DNA of 64,000 nt, from positions 296,916 through 360,915 of the forward strand of contig NW_003134346.1 of NCBI RefSeq assembly GCF_000003605.2, given 5' to 3'. The notes below the pieces were generated by a model that saw only the letters and a list, made by a program, of their open reading frames with translations, was not told the origin of the DNA and made no database searches. Positions 1 to 11,827 of the stretch are shown here, piece by piece. Every line of letters begins with the position of its first letter. Positions within the stretch are counted from its first letter, which is position 1. Origin of the DNA: Saccoglossus kowalevskii (taxonomy: Eukaryota; Hemichordata; Enteropneusta; Harrimaniidae). A program made the translations under genes and the position numbers.

Positions 1-1032
1 GTTCAACATCCGGGAATTGATTGACTAGTCATTTTCAACCGATTCCGATCAAAGTCAGTGAAAACATTACAATGAAATTGTTGTCATGGGATTTTCATTA
101 TCTCTTCAATTATGTACATGCACGCATTGGTAACACATGCTAACAGTTTCTCCGATGCAACACGGTCTAGTAATATTCGGTGGAATCGTTACAACAACCC
201 GCGCTTGATTGAAATGGATGCAATTATGACAAAACAAACAACTAAACATATTGGGTAAAACTGGACATGAAAATAGGTTTATATCGAGGATGTTTTGCCA
301 TTTTGTAATATTAACAAATATTTATTAATAATATTTAAAGTTTATTCAAACCTAGATACGCAAGACAAAATTATGTTTTAATTTTTAAAATCGTTTTGTC
401 CCGTGCTGAATTAACATTGAATTAACATGATTGTAACGTCACGGTTTTGGACAAAATAAAAAAAAATGTAATGTACCATCACTGGCAAACATCAAACAGT
501 AACGCATATTCATTTTAAATTATTAATACAGTCCAACCCCAATTGCATGTAAATGACCGTTTTTCTCATCTCCCCTCTGATCTGCACTGTCCTCTAATGG
601 TATATATCAATCCATCTCCTCATTAAAGTGTTTGTTTCAAATTTGTAACCATGGCAACGCTCCCACTCATCTCGCCTTCAACGATGAAGAGATAAAAAGA
701 TAAAAGAAACTATTCTATAAGTAGAAAATTGTATGAGTCAATGTACTTAATTGTTGCCCCGATGCACATGGCAGTGTTCCATAAGATACTAGGCGTGTTA
801 ATGATCCATTAGAACAATTAAGAGCTTACCCTGTTTTCATTTACATGTATTAAGTTGTATCAATACTAGTTTGTTATATTCCAAAGAAAGCTTTCATGAA
901 ACCTATTATTGTCTTCGATATCTGTACTTAATGTGTTCGAAAATCTATGTGGGTTAGTATGTGCAATAAGTATGACCTCTCTCGTATGTGCAATTATTTA
1001 AGAACATATAAACATAAACACGAGTTTCAAAC
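1..1032. other. Non-coding AT-rich stretch
   Basis: I see no gene-like ORF, RNA gene or transposon end here. The only distinct signal is the RFX X-box-like 14-mer at 645-658, listed separately. The right edge leads directly into the 32-bp tandem array. Confidence 0.6.
645..658. promoter_or_regulatory. RFX X-box-like motif
   Basis: GTAACCATGGCAAC matches the animal RFX X-box consensus (GTnRCYATGRCAAC) at every position. RFX factors bind such imperfect palindromes, most often upstream of ciliary genes. No promoter or first exon is recognisable next to it, so a regulatory role is inferred from the motif only. Two more full matches occur at 50093 and 60764. Confidence 0.5.
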
Positions 1033-1410
1033 AATATGTATATGATTGTACGAATAATCAATCCAATATGTATATGATAGTACAAATAAACAATCCAATA
1101 TGTATATGATAGTACGAATAATCAATCCAATATGTATATGATAGTACGAATAAACAATCCAATATGTATATGATAGTACGAATAATCAATCCAATATGTA
1201 TATGATAGTACAAATAAACAATCCAATATGTATATGATAGTACGAATAATCAATCCAATATGTATATGATAGTACGAATAATCAATCCAATATGTATATG
1301 ATAGTACGAATAAACAATCCAATATGTATATGATAGTACGAATAAACAATCCAATATGTATATGATAGTACGAATAATCAATCCAATATGTATATGATAG
1401 TACGAATAAA
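1033..1410. repeat. 32-bp tandem minisatellite, about 12 units
   Basis: The 32-bp unit begins AATATGTATATGATAG and repeats without spacers almost 12 times with very low divergence. Two variants differ at the end of the unit, one reading AATAATCAATCC and the other AATAAACAATCC. Their order is A B A B A B A A B B A, then a partial unit, which suggests expansion by a two-unit (64-bp) step followed by slippage. A 98-codon minus-strand ORF over the array is only a consequence of the repeat lacking stops in one frame. Confidence 0.95.
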
Positions 1411-1579
1411 GACTTCACTTCAAGACTCCACTGGATAAGTTCCGTGGTAGTGAATGTGATTGTCGCGGGGTCATAAGTTTAGCATTATTTTGGGACATGT
1501 ATTTAGCGTCCTCCAATGTTACCAGCTCACTCTGTGTTCAGCCTTTGTTTTAATTCTGGTTGGTTGATGGCTGGTTGCA

Positions 1580-1795
1580 AAGATGGCGACTTTGAGTGTT
1601 GTGCACACCAACGAGTACAAACTGAGCCGTTTTCAAGCTTTAATTAGGCAATTTGTTGGTGATTGGACTTATCAAATCAGTCGCTGGCGGTAATTAGTGC
1701 AAATGACGACCAGCGCATTGGATTGTGGGAAAATCGTTGTTTATCACATACATGTCGCACATGCGCGGCAATCGTGGCTGCACAGTGTTTTTATG
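1580..1795 (-). mobile_element. Eroded MITE (family C), inverted relative to the 47.5-kb copy
   Basis: The interior aligns with the reverse complement of the element at 47510-47807. Shared blocks include AGATGGCGA, AAGCTTTAA, CAATTT with TTGGTGATTGG, GGTAATTAGTGCA and GGATTGTGGGAAAATC, all in the same order. About 50 bp of the 47.5-kb copy is missing in the middle. The terminal inverted repeats and TTAA flanks are no longer recognisable, so this is an old, degraded copy. The limits are approximate. Confidence 0.65.
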
Positions 1796-4700
1796 ACTGA
1801 CTGAATTCAAACACGTTATAGTCAGTATCAGTGATTGAAAATGCAAGTAGGAAATCAGTGACAATGTCACAGCTGGTGATTTCCTGCAGTAATGAGACAA
1901 AAGCCATAGTGTTACTGGTCATAATGTTCTACTTAAAAGTTTCAATAGTGTTGTTGAGACGATCGGAATAGTGTATAGTCGTGGAACAGGTGTGGACAGT
2001 GTCAACAGAATTTGAAAAATAACGTATAATTTAGTTGTTAATATCAAAAAATAATTTGTCTAATTTTATTGCAATTTGAAAATAATAATTGCGTGCGGAA
2101 ATATTCAGGATATGAATATACAATAAAGATGGTTAAGTTTCTAATATATAATATCGTTCAATTTATAATAAGATATGCCTTGAACAAAACTAAATGACGA
2201 CTTATTTATTTAGTGGTGAATTGGCAGTGGAATTATGGACCGTTTTTCTTTTAATCGGAACATAAGAAAGTCCAACATACACGAGAGTTTCAGAGAGATG
2301 TGTATCACGTCATCACTATCTGGGTTGGTATTGACTAATCATGTTGTCATGTTCTGGTGTCTGCCAATCACAATTCACATTACCTGTATATACTACGGTC
2401 GTATTACTTGATTACGAATTACATATATATATTATGTACGTTTTGGTGACATATATAAATACAGGAACATAGCATTGGGCTTTTGCTTTAAAAAATGTTA
2501 TACTCAGATGTGTACACCAATAAGGGCTCTATAGCTAAATGCCTACAGCGCGAGAGGCGTCAACACATACGCATTGGGACTAATCGTTCAGAATCTTATC
2601 AGAAAGAACAAACACGTGCGACTTTTGTAAACATTTATATACAATCCCACAATGATCTGTATTAGGATGACGTCAACAAAAACGAGGGAGTACCGTCAGA
2701 GCTGTGTGTCATTCCCATACATGCGATACTCTACAATCACCCGAGTCGGCTGTACTTAACGACTTTCTCAGGAGAAAATATCCTTTCTCGTGTATTCCAC
2801 AGTCTCCCAAAAGAACAAATACGGAGTTCTGAATGTAAATTAACAGTTGAATGAAATGGGAACGACAGAATAATAATTCTGAACATAAATACATGAGCTT
2901 AGCAATATGACCTATTTTTGCAATAATTAGCACACACCTTATGTACACCTAGAGGCTGTTGGCAATCGTATGGTAGTTGTTGTGTCGTAACAGGGAGCGC
3001 TGTCTCAGCACAAACCTGCGTAATAGACGCCTTACTAGCCGATTTTGGCTAAAATAGCTCTCCGCCGCCACTTTACTTTAGTGTTTATACACGGAACTTG
3101 GGACTTCTGTTTTACAATTTAAGATGCTTTTTAATCACATATTTGTGTGAAATTCAATCTTTGGAACTGCATAAACTAACACATAATAACGATTATATAA
3201 TTTGTGTTTGAAGTTCGAAATTCCCCAGGTAAATTTCAGGTTTCAACTCGCGTGTTTCATTTGTCATTATTTAGTGAAGAAATAACTGAAATGATTCATT
3301 ATATCTATGTTATATGTGCCGTCTGTCGACTGACAGAACTCCCAGCGCGATATGCGTATAAAGATCGGTGTTGAGAAAACGCCGACCTACGTCATCAATG
3401 ATAAAAACAACTTCTGTAATATGTGACGTGTAAAACTATGTTTTATGTATTTTTGTAGTAGGTAATATGAAGATCGAGCGACAAGTCCCTAGTTTTGACG
3501 GAAGTTATGATTTCGCATCTCATATGCCTCATTGGCAGACATTATCATAGTCGCAAGAACAGGGTATTCAATGTAAGACACAATGCAGACGCTGTTACTT
3601 TGTTGACGTACAAATGTTCGCACAATGTGTGATGACCCTCTGCCCCGTGTTCCTTCAACTCCTCAAATAAGGTAATAACGTACTTCCCATATTAGCAGAT
3701 GTTTCATGTCACTCATACGCCGTTGTGTTATGGTCATACAAGCGATGATACTAAATACAAAAAAAGAAGTGTTTCGGTAAAGGGAAATCCGGAACTTCAT
3801 CCCATGATAATACAATGACATTCAATGACAAGCGAGTACGATGCTTGCACGGTGTCAATATCATCAAAACAGGTCGGAAATTATGAGCTTATATCAAAGT
3901 TTATTAATAAATTTCGATATAGTAATCTTGGATCTTTCGTAGATATCATTCCAGTTGTCTGTGTCAGCTGCTGCCTGGCGCCGACTTATCTCAATGGTTT
4001 AATAATAATAATAAAATAACCGATATATTGTTAGATAAAGTATAATATGTTGTTGTACTACGGGAGCAAATGTATTCGTGAATATGCAATGTACTCCCAC
4101 AGTGTGTGTAACCTACATTGGGAGTGGCACGTCGACGTAGCAGTGGATCGCGCTGATGCCTCATCGTCTAGTGGGACGTCGGCTGCAGTTAAGGTTGTAT
4201 ATGTTACAATATACAGACAATTACGAAAGTTGAATTGGTTCTCCATGGCTTGCTACACTCTATTAAGCTTCTGAGTAAAACATTATCACCAACATTCTAT
4301 CCGTATTTTTCAATAATGTTGCAAAGCTATTGCGAAGCTATGCATCGTGCATTGTAGATATGACATGCGTATATTCATGTTTAAATATGATCATTCAAAT
4401 ATTTGAAAATTTTATGTTTTTTTTTTCTTTTTTAAATTGTAAACATTATTTATTGCGGCAACGCATCATTTCACTGTCAATGTCAAGTGTACTTTTATAT
4501 GGCCGAACAATAGCCGCGAAGCAGGCGTACATCATCCATTTGCCACGAACGCACACACGGCCATCAAGATATAATTATATCTGCAGTGCTCCATTATCAG
4601 CCAGGTGTTTCCGTATATGAAAAAACGGAAGGTCTAGCCAGGATGACGGTTACGGTGGACTAATAATGTAAATTGTACGTTCATTCCATAAGAGAAAGAT

Positions 4701-7700
4701 TGAGCCTAGTCTGTTTACGTAGGTGGCACTTTTTTCTTATCTGAGCTAATTTGTAAACCTCGAAGCCGAGATTCTAGGTACCGATAAACGAGGACATACT
4801 GTGAAGTTAGGAAATGCGGTCGAGCTAGTTGGAGATTTCTTTCTAGTAAGTGATGTTTTAATATTTGAATTTTCACGAGTTTTCCATTTTTACGACCGTA
4901 AGCTTGGATCACCTGCGTTTTCTACTATTTACTTTACTGGGGAATCGGTTATTGAATGTTGGCTGATTTGTTAAATAGACCATTTTAAAGTTTGTGTCAC
5001 GTATCGTAATCTGTTTGATGACTTCAGACGGTTGTAGGCTCGTCCGATTTTGATTCACGTAATCAGACAACATTACGCGGTATCGCGCTACCAACAGTCA
5101 AACAAATCGAGCATTTTTCAGTGAAGATCACTGTCGTGTTCATTTGCTTACAAGTTTCATCTATTCGAGCTCGCTACGAATAATGATTAGTTATTTTTCT
5201 TGAAAAATACAAACATAACCCCCTTCTCTAACATGATAGTCACATGCTGACCGCTTCGAAATAAAACAATATATTTAAATAAATGTTGTGCCGGAAGTCT
5301 GGAGCCAGTCACGGTTCGAGGGTTTTCTATTGTCTGGCGTGCACGGAGTGCAATTCCACATCTAATGTGAGTGATTTTTTAATAAATACGTCTCAAAGAA
5401 AGGAAATAAATCTTTCCTGGCTGAATATCTCCATGTTTTGCATGATGGTGGGGGAAGTCTACAGGAGGGCTATAGTTCGCGATCACCAAACAGTAAAATA
5501 TGTATTCTCCACTGATTCACCAACAATCTAATAATTCGGCCACGTTCGAATGCTACATACCACTAAAATGTGATCCTGGCACTTCTTTAGAACCCCAAAA
5601 CGGAAATGTCAACATCTTATAATATAACAAATGTTCAAGATTCAGTGTACTGTTTTTATATTACTCGTAAAATGGCAGCAAAATCATCGCACCGCGAGTT
5701 TTTAAAATAGCCACATAAACAACGCGTGTACAATACACGTACTGCGTGACTACAACACTATAAAAATACCGATTTACACAGTATATGCACATCGACAGTC
5801 GATTACTACACCAACTACCAAACTACCAACAATTATATTTTCAAAGCTACTCTTTTAAACATTACGCTCACCTCAATCTCTTTGCCTTGATTTGCTGGAA
5901 CCATAATTTGTTAAACGGTGGTGTTTTTAAAACAACCAAACACAAAATGTACAATGGAGCCTGAATTCGATTACTTGAAATCCACAAACTGGATGATCCT
6001 CGCCAGTCTGGTTCTCCATATCAAAAAAGTCTTGTAATATAAATCCAATGACGGTGAAATACTAGTTAAGCTTGGAGAAGGCGTAGCGTTGCTTGCAAGC
6101 CAAATATTTCTGTTGAAATTAGCCATAGGTTTGCAAAACACTTCTTAGTCCACATGTATTTTGGTGAATTGAACCACTATGTTATTCGAAAATTTGAACT
6201 TCATATCCTCGCTATTACATCAAATAAAATGATGATGTCCATCGTCTTGAATGAACTAGAGAATGGGCCAGTAACAAACACATAACAACACTCAGAGCAA
6301 CGAGACATAATTCGTAATTGTGATATTAATGTTGTAAACTGTTCATCGCTTCATCAAATATGTTTGTTAAAATTTCCACTGATTTTTGTTCCAACCAACC
6401 ATCTCCCATACATAGAAATCATTTCTTACACAATTTGTGTTCTACTCGTAAAAATGTTACCATTAATTTTTAGAGTATATGAAAGATGCGTAAAAATACG
6501 TATGAGCGTATTGGGTGGGGAAATTATCTGGTCACGTAATTAATATATATTAATATTTACTACTATGTGAATATTATACACACGAATGCAGATTTGTATA
6601 AACTATTAGCTGGCCTCGTGACCTCATAATGTATTTACATATTCAATTCCCAGAAAAATATTAGAAGATATATAGACACAACTTCACTACCAACAGAATA
6701 TTGTGCATAAGGATGAAGAGATTTAGATAAACTATTAGCTAGTCATGTGATCTCATTTTTGTATATACACATACAAATGCAATATATACATAATTACTTA
6801 CTATAAAGTGGATTTTTATAATAGTTATGCACAATTTTGAATTACTATGTCATATTTATGAGAACGTAGTCCATATTTGTTCACAACTTTGAGAATAAGC
6901 CAGCAAGAGGGTATATTTCATAAAATATAATTACTGGCACGCAAATTGTGTAGGTTTCACGCTAACCAGAAACATGATTGTCAGGGCTACTATAATATTC
7001 AAAAGCTAATCATCCGTGAATTTGTGGCTGTGATTTGAGATTCTGTGGTGATACAATGGTGATGCAGTTGGTTCAACATATCACCTCACGATCTCTCGGG
7101 AGAGTATTGTTAGACATGTTGAATGGTGGGAGAGGGGTTGAATATTTTAAATAAAAATGGGTTATTTGAGAATACAGCAAAATGTAACAGGCCACTGGGC
7201 GATTTTATGTGACATGATTGCTTGTGTGTGATTGTTACACAAAGGCTATATAAAATCCTTATCATGTTTTTTACGTGGTATATATTTAAATATATTAAAA
7301 TTGCGATGTCAGCGTGTTCTCGTTGTTTTAACTGTCACACTATTTTGTCGTGGACAATGTTACTTTCTATTATATTTTGATATATATTCCCTCGTGCAAT
7401 TAATATTCAAACGATTCTTGCCACTGTTCGTCACTTAGCTGTTATACATGGGGGTAATTTTGGAAATTATCTCACTCCTTTTCACCAATGCTAAAAGTGC
7501 CGTCAGTGATATGAGAGTATTCTAGAAATGAACATATTCAAATTTACAAATTTAATTTGAAAGAAATCTGAGAATATTTAGCATTCAGTAATTAGAATCA
7601 ATTTGGAGCCATTCGAAAAATGAAATTCGAATGTATGTTCAACAGCACCCACTACATGCTCTGGGCTGACGTTAAATCTAGTGTTCTTTTTGTGTTTTTC

Positions 7701-7978
7701 GTGGCCGTCGTTATCCTGATTGCCTTCTCACACAGTGGGACAATATGAAAGTGGCAGCTTATACCAGAAAAACGTCTATCATTACGTATATCATGCAGAT
7801 TGATATTGCATTGTCTGCCATAATTATGCAAATATGGTAAATACTTTATTCTAAAGTTTAGTGTTCATTTGTTATTTGTAGCATAAGTTGCATTGCTATA
7901 GTTGATAGATGTTGTGCACACCATTGTAGCACATTCAGCAACTAAGATACGAACACATTAAAAACAACATTGTGAAAC
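1796..7978. other. Long non-coding AT-rich stretch
   Basis: No recognisable protein-coding exon, structural RNA or transposon terminus was found. There is a TGACGTCA palindrome at 2668-2675 and a pair of adjacent unrecognised minus-strand ORFs at 4715-5094 (listed separately). Other short ORFs here have no recognisable domain and look like chance. Confidence 0.5.
4715..5094 (-). other. Two abutting unrecognised ORFs
   Basis: Two ORFs on the minus strand (61 codons at 4909-5094 and 65 codons at 4715-4912) overlap by four bases, so about 380 bp is open with one frame change at about 4910. The downstream ORF is rich in K/R and contains YGRKNGKLVKIQ-type sequence. I recognise no domain. A GT dinucleotide directly after AAACGCAG near 4913 could be a splice donor. 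This could be a decayed coding fragment or chance; I do not assign a function. Confidence 0.12.
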
Positions 7979-8117
7979 TTAAAGCTGGCAGTCGTCACCT
8001 ATGCCTGCGTCACATAGCCATAGCGTGTCATTGCTTACAAACAAGTATTTGAGCATTTGTGTTCTTGCTTGTGACTCAATTCCCGAGGGTGCGCAGGTGG
8101 AAACCCTTCCGCTTTAA
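7979..8117 (-). mobile_element. MITE family A copy, TTAA-flanked
   Basis: This element of about 139 bp is bounded by TTAA on both sides (7979-7982 and 8114-8117). The ends form an imperfect terminal inverted repeat: AGCTGGCAGTCGTCACC on the left and, reverse complemented, AGCGGAAGGGTTTCCACC on the right. The interior matches the copies at 13841, 16341 and 51472 in the opposite orientation, including GGAATTGAGTC and CAATGACACGCTATGG. It has no coding capacity, so it must have been moved by a transposase encoded elsewhere. Confidence 0.8.
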
Positions 8118-9620
8118 ACAGCTACGAAATGCTGGATCAAAATCGAGTGAAGAATACGCCTTGAACTACTTTCTGGATGCTGATGGGTCTTGGTAGCATT
8201 GAAATTCATATTAATTGTTCAACTCTCAATATTGATGTGAAAATGAATTGGAATGCCAACATGGAAATGCCTTTATTTTGAAGATATTATAAATGGCATT
8301 TTCATTGCAAAATAATTAAAATAAGTTCGTTTCGCAAAGAACTTTTGTTCGTATCTATTCAACTGATACCAAGTAAAAGTACAAATACAGCTATGTAACT
8401 ACCACCATAATCCAACCTCAATATTACGCTGACTTAGGTAATTTGTCAATGAATATTATATGAGCTGACTTAAACTTTATCAACAATTGAACATATCTAT
8501 TCTCACAAGTGAAGCCATGGAAATACATACTTGACCATGCTAGAACATATACAACGCTGAGTCATATTCGTGATATGCTCTCACGAGATGTTCGTGCAGA
8601 TGAGACGCATTGATGTTTGAACTGCTGGCAAATGTCAGTTGTCTATGAACTATGAAGCCTACCAAGAGCTGTCTAGAAATCTCCCATAACCACAATTTTA
8701 AAATACTTTTTGTGCCGAACAAAAACAAATTATTAACATTTACCATTGTTGTATTCATTCTCCGTTCCAAATTAACAACATTTGACCCAAATTGGATCTA
8801 CTTTGCGTGTTTACCTATAAAATTAATTTAAAATAATTAATTTAGCCAAATATCAACATACGAGTATATTATATGACTGGCTATTATTAATTGCTGTTGT
8901 TTTAGTATTTATTGAATTATTCTGATTTTAATGACAGAAATCATGATTTATTAAGCTTTTTTTCAAATTTCGCATCAGTTTTGAAAATTATGAAATTTAT
9001 CTAAGTAATTAGGCTACTTGCATAGATTAATTAACAAAGGTTGTTTATTACATATGCAATAAACAGTGTTTATGACTCAAATTCCGTTTTTTTCGCGCGT
9101 TAATTGATACAACTTGAAGCAATTTTAGTGCCATCTTTGTTTTAATCAGGCAGTTTAACTTGTGGCAGTCTTTGGATTTGTTTTAACAACGATCTTCACA
9201 TTAGTATAATGGATCCCGGTTACTCGACTCGATGTAGGGGTACAAAAGACGAGCAAACACCGATACTTCACTAGATACAAAAACGAAACAAGAAGTTCAA
9301 GATGGACATTCTACCACGGTCTTCGCCAGTTTTATGTCGATGCGTCGTCTCAACCTCCGACGTCAAACACCGCAATTTAATTTACATTACGACCGCAGTA
9401 ATCTAATTAATTTTACCACAACAAAAAATGTACCATGTTGGCTATAGTTTACCTCCTGGTTTGGCAAAGAACTCAGACAGTCACAAAAATCGCCACCGTA
9501 ATACAGGATGTAAAAGATCTGAAACAAACTGTACAAAATCAACGTAATGAGAAAACAACACACACACACACACACCATGGCGACCCCATAGCGACTAATC
9601 AAGAATGATCGCCGAGCGCC
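8118..9620. other. Non-coding stretch
   Basis: AT-rich sequence with no recognised gene. It holds a short (AC)n run at about 9558-9575 and minus-strand ORFs with no recognisable domain. The 5' boundary of the DIRS-like relic that follows could lie in its last few hundred bases, but I saw no terminal repeat that would fix it. Confidence 0.5.
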
Positions 9621-10115
9621 ATGCAGTGGATTGCGCGGATACCAACTACAGGGCAGTCTGCAAGTACAACTGTACAGCGTTCGAAATTCGATGTAACCTC
9701 CCACGATTTGCCAAAGATTGTACTTGTCTCTCCTTCTATAGGAAATCAAATTATCGAAGGTATATACGTTAATATAGCTGCTCTGTTGATTCACACAAAT
9801 GAAGGATTGGACAGTAAATCAATTATGAACCTGTCCTGGAATGAGATTAAAGATAAAAGACAATCTTGATACACGATTGAATAAATTGTTGACTCTCAGA
9901 GAATATTTAATAGCCGTTGATAAATCCAAGTCTACAACTTACGGGGTATATCCACATAGAAAGAAGAGTTTGATACTGTCATGCAAACATACTACACATG
10001 GCAAACAGTTTTGGTGGAAGTCAGTTAGCCACCAGAGCAGCAACTTGGCTCCAGGGAAGAGATGTTAAAATGGGTTGGTCTATCAGAGAAAATTATATTT
10101 TTATAAGCCTTATTG
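9621..10115 (+). pseudogene. gag-like ORF1 remnant of the DIRS-like element
   Basis: The reading passes through three frames. An 82-codon ORF (9621-9869) contains PSIGNQIIEGIYVNIAALL, resembling the segment of DIRS-type ORF1 proteins around an 'I..GeYv.fa.LL' pattern. The sequence near 9990-10100 reads ILHMANSFGGSQ and, further on, GWSIRENYIFISLIG in the same frame as the RT downstream. In DIRS ORF1 proteins an FGGxxWxxYDxxFR-like box lies near this place. Position immediately upstream of a clear DIRS-like RT supports the call. The similarity is weak and remembered rather than aligned, and the start is arbitrary. Confidence 0.4.
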
Positions 10116-10136
10116 GTGAAATGTGATGGTAATAGA

Positions 10137-10320
10137 TGGTCTGGTTGAAGGGGCAAGAGGAAGGAGGAGGCTGCAGAGACAATGGAGTGATGGTTTGAAG
10201 GAATGGAGTGGGAGAGTATGGCTGAGGTGCGATGATGACTGGTGAGGGAGATTTTATGGCGAAGAAAAGTGCATGAGTGGTGCACTCACAACCGACAAGG
10301 CTAAGGAACGGACTGTGAAG
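10137..10320 (+). pseudogene. C-terminal tail of a LINE reverse transcriptase
   Basis: Translation gives DGLVEGARGRRRLQRQWSDG followed by LKEWSGR. After a one-base frame shift it gives SMAEVR, and a few codons later WRRKVHEWCTHNRQG and a stop. This is the pattern ending many CR1/L2/I-like LINE ORF2 proteins (G-R-G-R..-W-x-D-x-(I/L)-K-E-W-(S/T)-G ... M-x-(E/Q)-V-x-R-x-A-x-x-R-x-x-W-R, then stop). LINE insertions are usually 5' truncated, which fits the short length. It lies between the ORF1 and RT of the DIRS-like relic, so it either inserted into that element or reflects a mosaic. The clade is not resolved. Confidence 0.55.
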
Positions 10321-10438
10321 AAAATCATCCAGCAGTCTCAAGTAAAGACCAAATTTTCATCAACACAGTGACTACCATATGTAGCAAGTACGCTGATTAT
10401 TGTTGATTAGAAAACATTTAGCCCAACATTCTTATGCA

Positions 10439-11395
10439 ACCTTTAATGCGCATCTTTGTGAAGAGCCCCGTTCTAGTTTCATGACCGGAATTATTGACGC
10501 TTCCTCTGTGGCTTTTGACTGAAATAAAAATTTGTCTTCCAGGAATGACCCATAGGCAATGAAATTGTTGTTAAATGCAGAAATATACAAGGGTTATTTG
10601 TTAGGGCCTTTTGATTCCTCGCTTTTTCCCATTTATTGAACTAGCCTACGGGGATTAGTAGTAGGAATTTACTCCAAGAAGAAAAGACTGATTATGTACT
10701 TATCTGCACCGCGCGGTAAACCAGAAGTCCCAAGCCTCAATGATTTAATCGACAAAGAATTGGTTTCACTGTCATAAAGTCGGTGATGCTACACATGTGC
10801 AAATTCCGCAAATGCATTTGAGCAGGTCCCCATGCATCCTTCAATCTGGCATTTGCGTGGAGTCAAATGGGAAAGGAAATATTAGAGTGTTGTTTAAGGG
10901 TGCAGATCTATACCTAAAATATTTGATATGCTTTCACAGATCGTTTGCTGAATCGCAACGAACAAGTACCAGGTGAATTTCATTATACATCTTTCGGATG
11001 ATTTTTTAATAATTGAAAGTGACGTAGATGGATTATGATAATGATTTGTGCTTCCTTAAATATCACATTAGCACATTATAAAACAATAGGCCATGCATAG
11101 GAATTGGAAATTATATGGATTATCATTAACTCCAGAGCCATTCTAGCACATTTACAACAATATAGAAAGAATAATTAGCAAGATAACAGAGGTCACAACC
11201 AAGAAATTAATTACTAAATTAGAATTGCTTTGTTTACTGGGTGCTCTCAGTTTTACAGTTAGAATCATACTGCCCTGAAGGTCTTTCATTTCTTATTTGC
11301 TGCAGCTAACATCGTGAGTTTGTAAACTCTATCGCCATATGACTTTGAACAATAACTGTTTTCTAGTTCTTAATATGTGGGGAAATGTTTATGCA
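10439..11395 (+). pseudogene. Reverse transcriptase remnant (DIRS-like)
   Basis: Mostly in one frame, with in-frame stops, the translation reads FNAHLCEEPRSSFMTGI, NKNLSSRNDP, YKGYLLGPFD, YSKKKRLIMYLSAP, PSLNDLIDKELVSLS, NAFEQVPMHPSIWHLRGVKW, PKIFDMLSQ and IIHLSDDFLIIES. After a short piece in another frame it continues LAHYKTIG, then ITEVTTKKLITKLELLCLLG. These are the consecutive blocks of DIRS/YR-retroelement RT. The polymerase YxDD-type box is represented by LSDDF, with both aspartates kept and the preceding residue changed. Several stop codons, a deletion after LVSLS and at least two frame changes show it is non-functional. Confidence 0.85.
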
Positions 11396-11399
11396 AATG

Positions 11400-11775
11400 T
11401 GTAATGGGGTTAAGGTTAATGATTTTGCGAAGCCTAGCCAAATGAACTAAACATGGCTTTGCTTGAGTTGTACCTCATTGTAATGACAACAATTCATAGA
11501 GTAAAGGTTGGTCAAAACAGTGAATTAGATTGTAACAATTACCCAGAAGGGACGAGGATCAACTCGATGTCATATTATCATTAGTCTCATGCAGCGGCTA
11601 ACCCTGACTGCAACTGCCAAGAAACCAAACTTCATTGTCATGATAGAATATCTTCCGGGAATTCAGAATAACATCGTTGATGCGCTATCACGTTTTAAAT
11701 TACAGAGATTCCAGGCTCTTGGCGCCACATGCAAAATATTGGAAAAAAAACCAGTCCATAGTACTCCAAAGTGAT
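11400..11775 (+). pseudogene. RNase H remnant (DIRS-like)
   Basis: The clearest part is the ORF at 11589-11774, which contains MIEYLPGIQNNIVDALSRF followed by KLQRFQALG. This matches the end of retroelement RNase H domains (h-x-P-G-x-x-N-x-x-A-D-A-L-S-R) with the F-Q-x-x-R-F-x-x-L-A extension typical of DIRS-like elements. The aspartate of the DALSR motif is present, while the usual alanine before it is valine-like (VDALSR). Upstream, 11400-11580 is too decayed to read continuously and contains stops. It follows directly after the RT thumb region, as expected for this element class. Confidence 0.75.
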
Positions 11776-11827
11776 CAATGTTTAACAAAGGAGACAGACA
11801 TACTGTGTAAGTCAGTGGTGGCAAACA

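Noticed and set aside
1033-1410. CRISPR-like appearance of regular 32-bp repeats
   Set aside because: Units abut with no spacers, and the DNA is clearly animal.
1122-1418. 98-codon minus ORF with repeated YTYWIDYSYYHIHIG residues
   Set aside because: It is the translation of the 32-bp tandem array (three units give 32 codons), not a protein gene.
1584-1592. YY1-like AAGATGGCG at the edge of the eroded MITE
   Set aside because: The corresponding MITE at 47.7 kb has AGATGGCGAA in the same place, so it is transposon sequence and lacks the full consensus.
9387-9794. 135-codon minus ORF, the longest in the window
   Set aside because: It overlaps the plus-strand gag-like region, has no recognisable domain, and its VCVCVCC part comes from the (AC)n run.
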